From: Methylacidiphilum infernorum V4
GTDB lineage: Bacteria > Verrucomicrobiota > Verrucomicrobiia > Methylacidiphilales > Methylacidiphilaceae
DNA length: 64,000 nucleotides
NCBI RefSeq assembly: GCF_000019665.1
Contig: NC_010794.1
Coordinates: 186,001 to 250,000 of the forward strand
Direction of reading: 5' to 3'
Positions within the stretch are counted from its first letter, which is position 1, and the number at the start of each line of letters is the position of its first letter. Below the pieces are notes generated by a model. That model saw only the letters and a program-made list of their open reading frames with translations. It had not been told where the DNA came from and did no database searches. Both the position numbers and the translations under genes were made by a program. Below are positions 19,093 through 28,052 of the stretch, one piece after another.

Positions 19093-20213
19093 TGGGGTCG
19101 ATTGTTTTTAAAAGAGAGTAGAGCTAAAGGCAGCTCTTCCAATAGCCGTGAAAGTTGATCCTCTGTTCCGATAGTAATCCTTACCCATTCGGCTAATCCG
19201 TAACTTTTCATGGACCTAACAATGATTCCTTTCTTTAAAAGCGCACGAAAAATAAAATCTCCGTCTCCTACATGAACAAGAATAAAGTTGGCACTCGAAG
19301 GAATAAATGGTAAGCCTAACCGATCAAAGTTTTCTTCGAGTCTCTTTTTCCCTTCTTCGGTAATTTTTAAAGTCAACAGCCTATGCTGGGTGTCCTCAAG
19401 ACTGGCCGTTGCCGCAATTTGGGCTAGGGAATTCGTATTAAAAGGCTGTCTAGCCCTTTCCAAATAGCGGGCGACATATTTTGAAGCCACCCCATAGCCT
19501 ATCCTCAAGCCGGCTAACCCGTACATCTTGGAAAAAGTCCGTAGGATGACAATGTTGTCCCTTTTCTTCACAAAGGAAAGGGTTTGAGGAGGATCTGGAA
19601 CGAAATCGATATAAGCCTCGTCAATAGCGACAATGACTTCATCGGGAACCCGTTCTAAAAATAAATAAAGATCTTCATTGGATACTCTTGTTCCCGTTGG
19701 ATTGTTGGGATTAGCAATAAAAATCAATTTAGTCTTGGGCCCGATTGCCTCCAGCATGGCTTTAAGATCATGGTTGAAAGAGACGTCGGCAATTTCTTTA
19801 AAAGGAACCCCAAAAAGCTCTGCCATCAATTTGTAAACGGCAAAGGCATACTTGGAAAAAAGGACTTCATCTTCTTCGTTCGTGGCGAAGACATGGAAGA
19901 GAAGCTCGATGATTTCATTGGACCCGTTGCCTAAGACGATGTTCTCCGCATCGATGTCCAAGTGATGAGAGAGAGCTTCTTTGAGATAATATCCATAGCC
20001 GTCGGGATAAAGATGGATCTTGTGAAGGTTTCTTCCAAGGGCGTCTAAAGCTCTTGGGGATGGACCGAGAGGATTTTCATTGGATGCCAGCTTGATGATT
20101 TGAGAAGGGCTAAATCCATACTCTCTTGCTAAATCTTCGATGGGTTTCCCCGGCTCATAGGGGATGAGTCTTTGAAGAGAAGGTTTGACCTGCGACAGAA
20201 TTTTATTTGTCAT
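19089..20213 (-). CDS. hisC: Histidinol-phosphate aminotransferase
   Basis: HisC converts imidazole-acetol phosphate to histidinol phosphate and in many bacteria also transaminates aromatic precursors. Its overlap with tyrA fits a shared aromatic role. The 374-residue class I/II aminotransferase has [18 protein letters not shown] near residue 42, [16 protein letters not shown] near residue 163, the PLP-lysine region [17 protein letters not shown] near residue 225 and the C-terminal [10 protein letters not shown]. It is the first gene of a probable five-gene run with tyrA, lolC, lolD and ilvE. Upstream lies the insertion-sequence graveyard. Confidence 0.94.
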
Positions 20214-20221
20214 GATATTGC

Positions 20222-20268
20222 GCGGGAAGCCCCAAACCCTAGGTCGGGGGGGATAGCACCGTTCCCGC
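20222..20268 (+). repeat. IS605-like 3'-end hairpin or hisC leader hairpin
   Basis: A 7-bp outer stem GCGGGAA (20222-20228) pairs with TTCCCGC (20262-20268) around an inner CCCC (20230-20233) / GGGG (20246-20249) stem. The order GAAGCCCC, short loop, CGGGGGG, GAT is the usual look of the 3' end of TnpB-carrying elements. It also lies 9 bases upstream of the hisC start on the other strand, so a role in the hisC leader is the main alternative. Confidence 0.4.
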
Positions 20269-20570
20269 CTCTCCTTTCCCTAATTGCTATCTTTGGTAAT
20301 ATTTATATACCCGTCTGCTCGCTCTATTTAAAGATAAGAAACGGGAATAGCTCCATTATAGCAAATGGATGATGGTCTGTATAGGGAAACTTCTGCGGCT
20401 TACAAAGGAGATCATCGCCTCTTTCCCAAGCATCATTGCCATGGTTTTACTGGCAGAATCAATCTTGAGTCAAGTCCTCATGATCTATTATCCTCTTGCA
20501 GAGGACTACAGGTCCGCTCGCCAATCTTTCCAGCCGGTGCTTCCAGGCTCCTTTATCCCTATGCCCCTCG

Positions 20571-20810
20571 TTAAGGCCTGCCTTCTTTTATTGAATATGA
20601 GCCCATCTCTTTTTTATCGAACAGCCCTAAGTCGGTGGCTAAAAGCTTTGGTGCTTTATTTCTTGTCCGCACAATCAAGACTCTGTCGATTCCCGATATA
20701 GAGAGGAAACCCGGATGGGAGCTTTTCGGAGCTGTTCTGAGTCGGGGCAGGATTATCACCGCTTTTTCTAGGAAATTTTTCTGCCGGTCTTTTAACCGTT
20801 TGCCTTTCAA
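20571..20810 (-). pseudogene. Probable fragment of a DDE (IS4/IS701-like) transposase
   Basis: A 79-codon stretch includes GIDRVLIVRTRNKAPKLLAT followed by DLGLFDKKEM and YS. This resembles the conserved region before the third catalytic residue of DDE transposases (hydrophobic strand, then LLxTDLxLxxxEIIxxY). The expected RWxIE that carries the catalytic Glu is not found in frame, and stops follow. No terminal inverted repeats or target duplications could be identified by eye. I regard it as a decayed transposase piece, with moderate doubt. Confidence 0.4.
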
Positions 20811-21032
20811 GGTAGAACGGTTGAAGTGGGTTTTGTCCTTTTTAACTGAATTTACGCTCCAGGACCCCTTCCGTAAGGGTGGAAATTAAGAGACATACCC
20901 ACAAGGGCGGTAGGCAGAGAGTCGGTTCTGCCTTGGATTATCGTCATGGAATATCAGCTAGACAAAGGCTGGCATTCCGTCTATACAGGGAGGGTAATCC
21001 ATCTTGGCTGGGGCAGGGCCTGAGTGAGCCCA

Positions 21033-21173
21033 GCTTACGCCTGTGGAGAGGGGGCTTGTGAGGGGTACTTTCGGAAGCGGCTGTTAGCTCTCTCTCGCAG
21101 AAGCAGCACCCCCCTTGCGGTTCTTCCGGGGGGAGTAAGTTCTAGCGGATGCTTAGACTGTGAGGAAGGATAA
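21033..21173 (+). pseudogene. Second C-terminal TnpB remnant
   Basis: The frame from 21033 reads AYACGEG, then a basic stretch and a TAA at 21171. AYACGEG corresponds to the (T/N)xACGEG tail found after the zinc finger in many IS605-family TnpB proteins. A stop lies 10 bases upstream of it in the same frame, so nothing functional can be made. The DNA beneath this tail also forms the C6/G6 hairpin (21109-21133) expected at the end of such elements. This supports an IS605-type origin independently of the protein match. Confidence 0.55.
21109..21133 (+). repeat. Terminal C6/G6 hairpin of a TnpB element (candidate omega-RNA 3' stem)
   Basis: Six C residues (21109-21114) pair with six G residues (21128-21133) across a 13-base loop. 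The flanks are AGAAGCAG before and GAGTAAGTTC after. In IS605/IS1341 elements the tnpB stop region ends in exactly such a C-rich/G-rich hairpin, which also forms the scaffold of the guide omega-RNA. Expression here is unproven. Confidence 0.45.
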
Positions 21174-21191
21174 GTTCAGTCGTTTTTCATC

Positions 21192-21227
21192 TCGGCTGGG
21201 ATCGGAGTCGAATCCTGCTCTAGCCGA
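21192..21227. other. Two-part stem-loop of unknown role
   Basis: TCGGCT (21192-21197) pairs with AGCCGA (21222-21227), and directly inside it GGGAT (21198-21202) pairs with ATCCT (21212-21216), leaving a GCTCT bulge. It lies after the TnpB remnant and 55 bases before the end of the phosphatase gene. It could be part of the old element or a terminator-like structure, but it has no T run. Confidence 0.35.
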
Positions 21228-21282
21228 TGTAGGCAAAAGGCTATTTGCTTTAGCTTGCTTGGGGTATTGTCTTTAGAACTAT

Positions 21283-21765
21283 TCAGGCTTGGTGGTTAAA
21301 CAGGGGCTTGGCTGTTGAAAGCGGGGATATTTCTGCTTTGAGAAGTGTTTCTAGGAGTTCTAAGATTGACTTTTCAATCCTGTTCAAAGCCTGGTTGGGG
21401 GGCAAAAGATCGACATCGGCAATTTGCCAGTAAAAGCATTTATTTTCCCATCCCGGGAAAAGCTTTCTTAAGGCTTCCTTGTGCTCCTCTTCTCTAAGAG
21501 CGATTCTGAGGGTGGCCTTTTGGAGATCGTTAAGGGTAAGCTGGGTGGGATCTTTCCCGGCATGAAATAAAGGGATATTTTTTTGGATTAATGCTTCTTT
21601 AACATAGGGAGAAAGCAGGCCAGCGGCATTGGAGGCGGCTGTGCCCCGGGAAAACGCTTCCCACGGCAAAGCATAATTGGGTGCATAGAAATTGAAAAGA
21701 GCTTGTGCGTACCGACTCCTATAAATATTTCCTGTGCATATAAATAAAATTAATTTTTTTTGCAT
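21283..21765 (-). CDS. Low-molecular-weight protein tyrosine phosphatase family protein
   Basis: The 160-residue protein opens with the family's P-loop CTGNIYRS, a perfect C-x5-R(S) motif (Cys10, Arg16). The general-acid segment IADVDLLPP near residue 115 stands where phosphatases have a DPxxx loop. Relatives dephosphorylate proteins, including phosphoarginine (YwlE-type), or reduce arsenate. Because the window also encodes McsA, McsB and ClpC, a phosphoarginine phosphatase role is an attractive guess, but the residue after the catalytic-loop glycine is Asn rather than the Thr considered typical of YwlE. It is divergent from nuoB. Confidence 0.82.
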   Translation of the reverse strand: MQKKLILFICTGNIYRSRYAQALFNFYAPNYALPWEAFSRGTAASNAAGLLSPYVKEALIQKNIPLFHAGKDPTQLTLNDLQKATLRIALREEEHKEALRKLFPGWENKCFYWQIADVDLLPPNQALNRIEKSILELLETLLKAEISPLSTAKPLFNHQA

Positions 21766-21869
21766 CGCCTTTCTTTTTTAAAAAAGTTGAAAAAAGGATT
21801 ATAATTCATTACAAGTATTCCTTCTTTTTTCCTTGATTGAATAATTTTTTTTAATTTAGTTTCATTAGT

Positions 21870-22382
21870 ATGGTGCAGACAAAAACCCTTACTTACAACT
21901 CCCCGATCGAAGGCGATGTTGTCGTTACTCGACTCGATGCAGCAATTAACTGGATGAGAAAAAATTCGTTATGGCCGATGCCTATGGGACTTGCTTGCTG
22001 TGCAATAGAGTTAATGGCTTCGGCATGCGCCCGCTTTGACATTTCTCGTTTTGGAGCGGAGGTCATGCGTTTTTCGCCTCGACAATGCGATGTCATGATA
22101 GTTGCTGGAACGGTGACTTACAAAATGGCTTATTCGGTAAAAAGAATATACGAGCAGATGCCCGATCCCAAGTGGGTTATATCCATGGGAGCGTGTGCCT
22201 CCAGTGGGGGGATGTATAGGAGTTATTCTGTTCTTCAAGGCATCGACCAGCTTATCCCTGTTGACGTCTATGTGTCTGGCTGTCCACCAAGGCCAGAGGC
22301 CCTGCTTGATGCTTTGATAAAGCTTCAGGAAAAAATAGATAAGGAAGCTTCTTTGCGTCGTTTGAAACAATCGGCGGCATAA
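21870..22382 (+). CDS. nuoB: NADH-quinone oxidoreductase subunit B
   Basis: NuoB holds iron-sulfur cluster N2, the last electron carrier before quinone in complex I. The 170-residue protein has the tandem cysteines Cys43-Cys44 in [10 protein letters not shown], a further ligand in [11 protein letters not shown] near residue 108, and [16 protein letters not shown] near residue 138, so all four N2 ligands are present. It is the first gene of a nuoBCDEFGH cluster. The usual nuoA is not found upstream, where a phosphatase gene is divergent. Confidence 0.97.
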   Translation: MVQTKTLTYNSPIEGDVVVTRLDAAINWMRKNSLWPMPMGLACCAIELMASACARFDISRFGAEVMRFSPRQCDVMIVAGTVTYKMAYSVKRIYEQMPDPKWVISMGACASSGGMYRSYSVLQGIDQLIPVDVYVSGCPPRPEALLDALIKLQEKIDKEASLRRLKQSAA

Positions 22383-22411
22383 GGATCTGAGAAGGGATTA
22401 TTTTTAAGATT

Positions 22412-23053
22412 ATGCCTGTTTTATCTTTACCTTTAGCTGAAGAAATCCAAAAAGTTTTTAGTATTAAGCTCTTGGAAGTAAAAGAGTTTCGAGGGGAGTG
22501 GACCCTTGTCATGGATCTGTCCATAATCCAACAGGTTGCTCGATATTTAAAAGAAGAAAAGGGTTTTGGCCTTCTTCTCGATATTTCCGGGGTAGATCAT
22601 TGGGGAGAAGAACCTCGATTTGAGGTTGTATATCATTTTTATAACCTGCAAAAGGCTACCCTTTTGAGGGTCAAGGGTAGAGTAAGCGAGGCCAATCCTA
22701 TCGTTCCGACTCTTTCTTTTATTTATCCTACGGCCAATTGGCATGAAAGGGAAGCCTACGATATGTTTGGGATTATTTTTGAAGGCCATCCCGATTTGCG
22801 CCGTATTTTAATGTGGGAAGGTTATCCTTATTATCCTTTAAGAAAGGATTTTCCCGTGGAAGGAAAGGAAACCGATCAAAGCCCGGTAGCCTTTGCCAAG
22901 CCAGCACCCCTTGATGGAGGGCCTTTTGTCAGTCGTCCGGCAAAGCTCAGCGTGGAGAGGGAGCCAAGAGCCAGGGAAGATGAAGAGCTTTTAGAAGAAC
23001 TTGAAGAATTGAAAGAGCAACAAGAGAACACCACTTTATCCAAAAAAGAATAA
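22412..23053 (+). CDS. nuoC: NADH-quinone oxidoreductase subunit C
   Basis: NuoC is a peripheral-arm subunit of complex I next to NuoD. The 213-residue protein has the family blocks LLDISGVDHWGEEPRFEVVY near residue 50, and NWHEREAYDMFGIIFEGHPD followed by LRRILMWEGYPYYPLRKDFP near residues 110-150. A charged tail rich in Glu (about residues 170-213) extends past the conserved core. It is not fused to NuoD, unlike in E. coli. It lies 29 bases after nuoB and 4 before nuoD. Confidence 0.95.
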   Translation: MPVLSLPLAEEIQKVFSIKLLEVKEFRGEWTLVMDLSIIQQVARYLKEEKGFGLLLDISGVDHWGEEPRFEVVYHFYNLQKATLLRVKGRVSEANPIVPTLSFIYPTANWHEREAYDMFGIIFEGHPDLRRILMWEGYPYYPLRKDFPVEGKETDQSPVAFAKPAPLDGGPFVSRPAKLSVEREPRAREDEELLEELEELKEQQENTTLSKKE

Positions 23054-23057
23054 TAAT

Positions 23058-24314
23058 ATGGCTGAGGGTTTAACGAGAGAAGTTCGAATGGAAGTTCCAG
23101 ATACAGCTGAACTTCTAAGAAGATCAGAAGATATTTCGGGTGCACCTGAAGGAGAAAGACTTATCCTCAACATGGGACCTTCGCATCCGAGTACCCATGG
23201 TGTATTTCAACTTTTGCTTGAACTGGATGGCGAGGTGATCACGAAGGCTATTCCCGAGGTCGGATACCTGCATCGGGGAGATGAGAAAATAGCTGAAAAT
23301 ATGCAGTATAATCAATTCGTTCCGTATACGGATCGACTAGACTACCTTGCCCCTCTTGCCAATAACGTGGTGTATGCCTGTGCTGTAGAAAAACTGTTGG
23401 GGTGGGAAATTCCTGCCCGTGCTCAAGTAATCCGGGTCATTTGTTCGGAAATGGCAAGAATTTCTTCTCATTTGATGGGATTGGGGGCTTATGCGATGGA
23501 TTGTGGAGCTGTCTCCGTGTTCTTGTACACTTTTACGGAAAGAGAAAAGATCTATTTGCTCATTGAGGAGCTTACCGGTGCCCGTTTTACAACATCTTAT
23601 ACGAGGATAGGAGGATTGACTAGGGATCTTCCTCCGGGTTGGACAGAAAAGCTTAAAGATTTTATTAAGCAGTTTTTACCCAAGGTTGATGAAATTGAAG
23701 GGTTGTTAACGAAAAACAAGATCTTTGTCGATCGTACCCAGGATATTGGAATCATCTCCAAGGAAGACGCGATCGATTATGGCCTGACGGGACCAAACTT
23801 GAGGGGGAGCGGAGTCGATCATGACTTGAGGAAAAAAAACCCTTACCTTGGATATGAAAAATATGATTTCGAAGTTCCCCTGGGGAGTGTTGGGGATTGT
23901 TTCGATAGGTACATGGTCAGGATCGAGGAAATGAGGCAGAGTTGTAGGATACTCGATCAAGCCTTGGCGGATATTCCTCCCGGCCCCATCGCTGTTGATG
24001 AACCTAGGGGTTATCTTCCCAAGAAGTCTGCAGTTTTAACGAAAATGGAGGAGCTTATCCAGCACTTTATTGTTGTTACTCAAGGGGTGGATGTGCCTCC
24101 CGGTGAAGTCTATTTTGGTGGTGAAAATCCAAAAGGAGAACTGGGGTTTTATATTGTAAGCAAAGGGGGTGGGGTCCCCTACCGCTTGAAAATACGTTCT
24201 CCTTCATTTGTCAATTTAAGTATATTGCCCAAAATTCTTCCCGGTCATCTCTTAAGCGACGTTGTGGCTATTCTCGGCAGTTTGGACTTTGTCATGGGAG
24301 AATGCGATAGATAA
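23058..24314 (+). CDS. nuoD: NADH-quinone oxidoreductase subunit D
   Basis: NuoD lines the quinone-binding cavity of complex I and descends from the large subunit of NiFe hydrogenases. The 418-residue protein has LNMGPSHPSTHGVFQLLLEL (near residue 37), GYLHRGDEKIAENMQYNQFV near residue 68, and the C-terminal MGECDR. About 30 extra N-terminal residues precede the conserved start. It is followed after 58 bases by nuoE. Confidence 0.97.
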   Translation: MAEGLTREVRMEVPDTAELLRRSEDISGAPEGERLILNMGPSHPSTHGVFQLLLELDGEVITKAIPEVGYLHRGDEKIAENMQYNQFVPYTDRLDYLAPLANNVVYACAVEKLLGWEIPARAQVIRVICSEMARISSHLMGLGAYAMDCGAVSVFLYTFTEREKIYLLIEELTGARFTTSYTRIGGLTRDLPPGWTEKLKDFIKQFLPKVDEIEGLLTKNKIFVDRTQDIGIISKEDAIDYGLTGPNLRGSGVDHDLRKKNPYLGYEKYDFEVPLGSVGDCFDRYMVRIEEMRQSCRILDQALADIPPGPIAVDEPRGYLPKKSAVLTKMEELIQHFIVVTQGVDVPPGEVYFGGENPKGELGFYIVSKGGGVPYRLKIRSPSFVNLSILPKILPGHLLSDVVAILGSLDFVMGECDR

Positions 24315-24372
24315 CAAGGAGGAGAGTTTTTTAAAGGTTGTTGGAGTTTCAATATAAACTTAAAGCTTAAAA

Positions 24373-24888
24373 ATGAATACGGTTGAAACAGTGCCACCGC
24401 ATTTGGATCAAGGATTTATCGATGAGGCGGAGAAGATCATCAGCCAATATCCGGTCTCTAAAAGGAGTGCTTCCCTGCCTTTGCTGCATTTATGGCAGAA
24501 ACACTTTGGATATGTTTCCAGAGAAGGAGTGGAATGGATAGCGCAAAAATTGGAATTGGAGCCCATAGCTGTTGAAGAGATTGCCACCTTTTATCCCATG
24601 ATTCGTCATAGGCCCCTAGGTAAATATCAATTTAAAGTCTGTAGGACTCTTTCTTGTGCGTTAGCGGGCAGCTACCAACTTTTTGATTATATCAAGCAGA
24701 ACTGTAATGCTCTTCAGGAAGTGGGCCATCATGTTTATCTCAGCGAGGACGGTCAATTTTCAGTAGAGTTTGTTGAATGCCTTGCCGCTTGTGGAAATGC
24801 TCCCGTGATGATGATTAACGAGGAGGAGTGGATGGATGTGACCAAAGAAAAAATTCAAGGAATCCTGGCCCAGTTAAGAAAAAAATAA
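24373..24888 (+). CDS. nuoE: NADH-quinone oxidoreductase subunit E
   Basis: NuoE carries the binuclear cluster N1a of the NADH-input module. The 171-residue thioredoxin-like protein has the four cysteines in VCRTLSCALAG near residue 93 and in VECLAACGNAPVMMIN near residue 137, the standard [2Fe-2S] spacing. The N-terminal helical part (KRSASLPLLHLWQKHFGYVS) is also typical. It lies 22 bases before nuoF. Confidence 0.95.
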   Translation: MNTVETVPPHLDQGFIDEAEKIISQYPVSKRSASLPLLHLWQKHFGYVSREGVEWIAQKLELEPIAVEEIATFYPMIRHRPLGKYQFKVCRTLSCALAGSYQLFDYIKQNCNALQEVGHHVYLSEDGQFSVEFVECLAACGNAPVMMINEEEWMDVTKEKIQGILAQLRKK

Positions 24889-24910
24889 AGTTAAGGAGAG
24901 TTTTTTATCC

Positions 24911-26287
24911 ATGTCCTTTAAGCCTGAATATCGACTCATTCTAAAATACGCCGATAGTCCCGGTTATACCGTAGACATAGATTGCTACTTGCAACACGGA
25001 GGCTACCAAGTCTTAAAAAAAGCCCTCAGTTTGGATCCTTTCTTTATAGTTCAAGAAGTTAAGAAATCGGGTTTAAGGGGGAGGGGAGGAGCCGGGTTCC
25101 CTACGGGTGTAAAATGGGGATTTATCAATCATGAAAAGAATACAAAGCCCGTGTATCTGCTTTGCAATGCCGATGAATCCGAACCGGGTACATTCAAGGA
25201 TAGGCAGATTATTTACAAAGATCCCCATCAGCTAATCGAGGGTATGATCATTAGTGCTTATGCTAATCGGGCACACCTGGGTTATATCTACATAAGAGGG
25301 GAGTTTGCAAGGGGGGCTGAAATTTTAGAAAAAGCGCTCTCGGAAGCAAGGGAAAGAAATTTTTTAGGCAAAAACATCCTCGGTAGCGGTTACGATTTGG
25401 AGATTTACGTTTTTCGTGGAGCAGGAGCTTACATATGCGGCGAGGAAACAGGTCTTATTGAATCCTTGGAAGGGAAAAGGGCCTACCCGAGGATAAAACC
25501 CCCCTATTTTCCCGCTGTCTTAGGATTGTATATGTGCCCTACCATCGTGAATAACGTGGAGACTCTTTGTCATGTCAAGCACATTGTGGATATGGGTGGA
25601 GAGGCCTTTGCCCAAATAGGGACTCCCAACAATACGGGAACCCGGATATGGTGCGTGAGTGGAGATGTCAATAAACCAGGGTATTATGAGTATCCTTGTG
25701 GGGCGATTACTTTTGGTGAGCTTCTTTACGAGGTATGCGGGGGGATTAGAAACGGCAATAAGCTTAAGGCGGTAATTCCCGGGGGGTCATCGGCTAAGGT
25801 GTTGCGAGCGGATAAAAAATACAAGATACCGAAGAAAAAAAGCGATGGAACGACCGAAATGGTTGAAGTGGGACTGGAAGATATTCCCTTGGATTTTGAT
25901 ACCGTGGCCGCTACAGGTTCCATGTCCGGCTCAGGGGGAATCATCGTCATGGATGACACCCGCGATATGGTCGAATGCCTGAGGAATATAGCGGAGTTTT
26001 ATGCTCATGAATCTTGTGGACAGTGTACCCCCTGTAGGGAAGGCTCCCTATGGATGAAAAAAATACTTGATAGGATATGCAGAGGTAAGGGAAGAAAGGA
26101 AGACAGCCAACTTCTTCTCGATGTGGCCAACCATATTGCAGGCAGAACTATCTGTGCCTTTGGAGAAGCCTGTTCCTGGCCTGTGCAGAGTTTTGTGGAA
26201 ATGTTTGAAGAAGAATTTACAGCTAAAGTAAAAGAAGAACCTCCGCCGATGGAAATTTTAGGACCGGCGGTAGGGACAGTTTCTTAA
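24911..26287 (+). CDS. nuoF: NADH-quinone oxidoreductase subunit F
   Basis: NuoF binds NADH and FMN and cluster N3, and is the electron entry site of complex I. The 458-residue protein has the NADH/FMN glycine-rich GLRGRGGAGFPTGVKW near residue 55, NADESEPGTFKDR near residue 87, GAGAYICGEETGLIESLEG near residue 170, and the N3 motif SCGQCTPCREG near residue 370 with a later Cys in TICAFGEAC. An insertion near residue 305 (YKIPKKKSDGTTEMVEVG) is longer than in E. coli. Confidence 0.97.
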   Translation: MSFKPEYRLILKYADSPGYTVDIDCYLQHGGYQVLKKALSLDPFFIVQEVKKSGLRGRGGAGFPTGVKWGFINHEKNTKPVYLLCNADESEPGTFKDRQIIYKDPHQLIEGMIISAYANRAHLGYIYIRGEFARGAEILEKALSEARERNFLGKNILGSGYDLEIYVFRGAGAYICGEETGLIESLEGKRAYPRIKPPYFPAVLGLYMCPTIVNNVETLCHVKHIVDMGGEAFAQIGTPNNTGTRIWCVSGDVNKPGYYEYPCGAITFGELLYEVCGGIRNGNKLKAVIPGGSSAKVLRADKKYKIPKKKSDGTTEMVEVGLEDIPLDFDTVAATGSMSGSGGIIVMDDTRDMVECLRNIAEFYAHESCGQCTPCREGSLWMKKILDRICRGKGRKEDSQLLLDVANHIAGRTICAFGEACSWPVQSFVEMFEEEFTAKVKEEPPPMEILGPAVGTVS

Positions 26288-26320
26288 CGAAGCTCGTAAG
26301 GGAAAACAAAAGAAAAAACT

Positions 26321-28015
26321 ATGAGTGCGGCGATCAAAAATCCCTTCAATCATGATTTAGTCCCTGCGGATACTCCTCTTGTCAACGTTCAACTCGATGG
26401 GCAATGGGTGAAGGTCCCCAAGGGACTGAACGTGATCGAAATTGCCAAGCGCTTTGGTAAATTTATCCCCCATTATTGTTACCATCCCAAGCTTTCCATA
26501 GCGGGTAACTGCCGCATGTGTCTTTTCGAGATGGGAGTCCCCAAATTAGATGCCCAACGGAAGCCCCTCCTCGATGACAAGGGCATGCCCCTCATCAATT
26601 GGTTACCTAGACCCCAGATTGCTTGTGCTACTCAAGCCACCGAGGGCATGGCTATCAAGACCAACTCCTTCCTTACTCGGGATTGTCAGGAAGGAGTAAC
26701 GGAGTTTCTCCTCATCAATCATCCCTTGGACTGTCCTATATGCGACCAGGCTGGGGAATGTCGGTTGCAGGAGTATTCTTATGATTTTGGAAGAGGGAGG
26801 AGTCGCTTTGTTGAAGAAAAGGTAAAGAAACCTAAACGGGTGGAGCTAGGCCCTAGGATTGTGCTCGATGACGAGAGATGCATCCTTTGTTCTCGGTGTA
26901 TCCGTTTTGCCCGTGAAATAGCCAAACAAGACGTCATTGGTTTTCTCAGCCGTGGCAGTTATTCGACCTTGACCGTCTATCCGGGTAGGCCCTTTGATAG
27001 CAACTATTCTCTCAATACCGTGGATATATGCCCGGTTGGGGCATTGACGAGCAAGGATTTCCGCTTCAAGATGAGAGTTTGGTTTTTAAGGGAAACCAAG
27101 AGTATATGCACCGATTGTGGGACCGGTTGTAACGTGATCATAGGAAGTAGGGAAAATGTCGTTTATAGGCTGACTCCTCGGGTAAACGAAGAGGTTAATT
27201 CCCATTGGATGTGTGATCAGGGTAGATTAGGGTTTCATTATATTCATAGCAAAAAAAGAATTATCGAACCGGCTACACATCTAAACGGTTCCTTGTTTCC
27301 CCTGGAATGGAAAGAAGCGCTTCGTACGGTAGCGCAAAGACTTAGAGAATTTTCTCCTTCGGAAATCGCCTTTTTGGTTTCAGCAAAGCTGACCTGTGAA
27401 GAGCTTTTCCTCCTGAAAAAACTCATGGAAGTTTTAGGGAAAGAGGGGACAGTATTTTCAGAAATTGTTCCCAGGAAAGGAGTAGCCGATTTTTTGCTTA
27501 GAAGCGAAGACCTCAATCCAAATACTCTGGGGACTGTTTACATGGGTATTGGGAAAAAAGGGGAAAAGTTGACTGCATTGAAGGAGAAGATTCGGGCAAA
27601 AGAGATAAAATGCCTCTGGGCTATTCATGAGAACCCTGAAGAAATCGAGATATCCGAGGATCTTCTGAGTTCGCTTTCCTTTTATGTTTGGCAAGGATTG
27701 ATCCCTGGACCCTCTATCCACACCGCCCATGTTCTTTTAGCCGGAGCAAGTTTTGCCGAGAAGAGCGGCACGATGATCAATATTGCGGGAAGGCTGCAAA
27801 AACTGCACAAGGCGATATTGTGCCCGGGAAGGGCGAGGGAAGATTGGAGAATTTTTAGGGACCTTCTGGGAGAAGTAGGATGGAATGAGAGGTCCTTTGA
27901 GAACATAGGGCAAGTTTTTGAAGCGATGGCTCAAGAGGTAGAGATCTTTAAAGGTCTTGCTTGGACAAGCATTGGAGATCTGGGGATCGATTTAAGTCAA
28001 AAATGCAAAGCTTGA
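26321..28015 (+). CDS. nuoG: NADH-quinone oxidoreductase subunit G, short form
   Basis: NuoG carries several Fe-S clusters of the peripheral arm. The 564-residue protein has the N-terminal [2Fe-2S] cysteines (HYCYHPKLSIAGNCRMC, near residues 51-67), the His-Cys3 cluster HPLDCPICDQAGECRLQEYS near residue 134, CILCSRCIRFARE near residue 187, and DICPVGAL near residue 237. An N7-like CTDCGTGCNV follows. The molybdopterin-like C-terminal domain is much shorter than the 780-910-residue proteins of Thermus and E. coli, keeping only a remnant. The stop is clean and the next gene follows after 37 bases, so this looks like a natural short form, not a truncation. Confidence 0.93.
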   Translation: MSAAIKNPFNHDLVPADTPLVNVQLDGQWVKVPKGLNVIEIAKRFGKFIPHYCYHPKLSIAGNCRMCLFEMGVPKLDAQRKPLLDDKGMPLINWLPRPQIACATQATEGMAIKTNSFLTRDCQEGVTEFLLINHPLDCPICDQAGECRLQEYSYDFGRGRSRFVEEKVKKPKRVELGPRIVLDDERCILCSRCIRFAREIAKQDVIGFLSRGSYSTLTVYPGRPFDSNYSLNTVDICPVGALTSKDFRFKMRVWFLRETKSICTDCGTGCNVIIGSRENVVYRLTPRVNEEVNSHWMCDQGRLGFHYIHSKKRIIEPATHLNGSLFPLEWKEALRTVAQRLREFSPSEIAFLVSAKLTCEELFLLKKLMEVLGKEGTVFSEIVPRKGVADFLLRSEDLNPNTLGTVYMGIGKKGEKLTALKEKIRAKEIKCLWAIHENPEEIEISEDLLSSLSFYVWQGLIPGPSIHTAHVLLAGASFAEKSGTMINIAGRLQKLHKAILCPGRAREDWRIFRDLLGEVGWNERSFENIGQVFEAMAQEVEIFKGLAWTSIGDLGIDLSQKCKA

Positions 28016-28052
28016 TTTTCTTTGCGACGAGAAATTACTGGAAAAGTCAACA

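Noticed and set aside
21786-21805. TTGAAA and TATAAT upstream of nuoB
   Set aside because: The two boxes are only about 7 bases apart, too close for a sigma-70 promoter.
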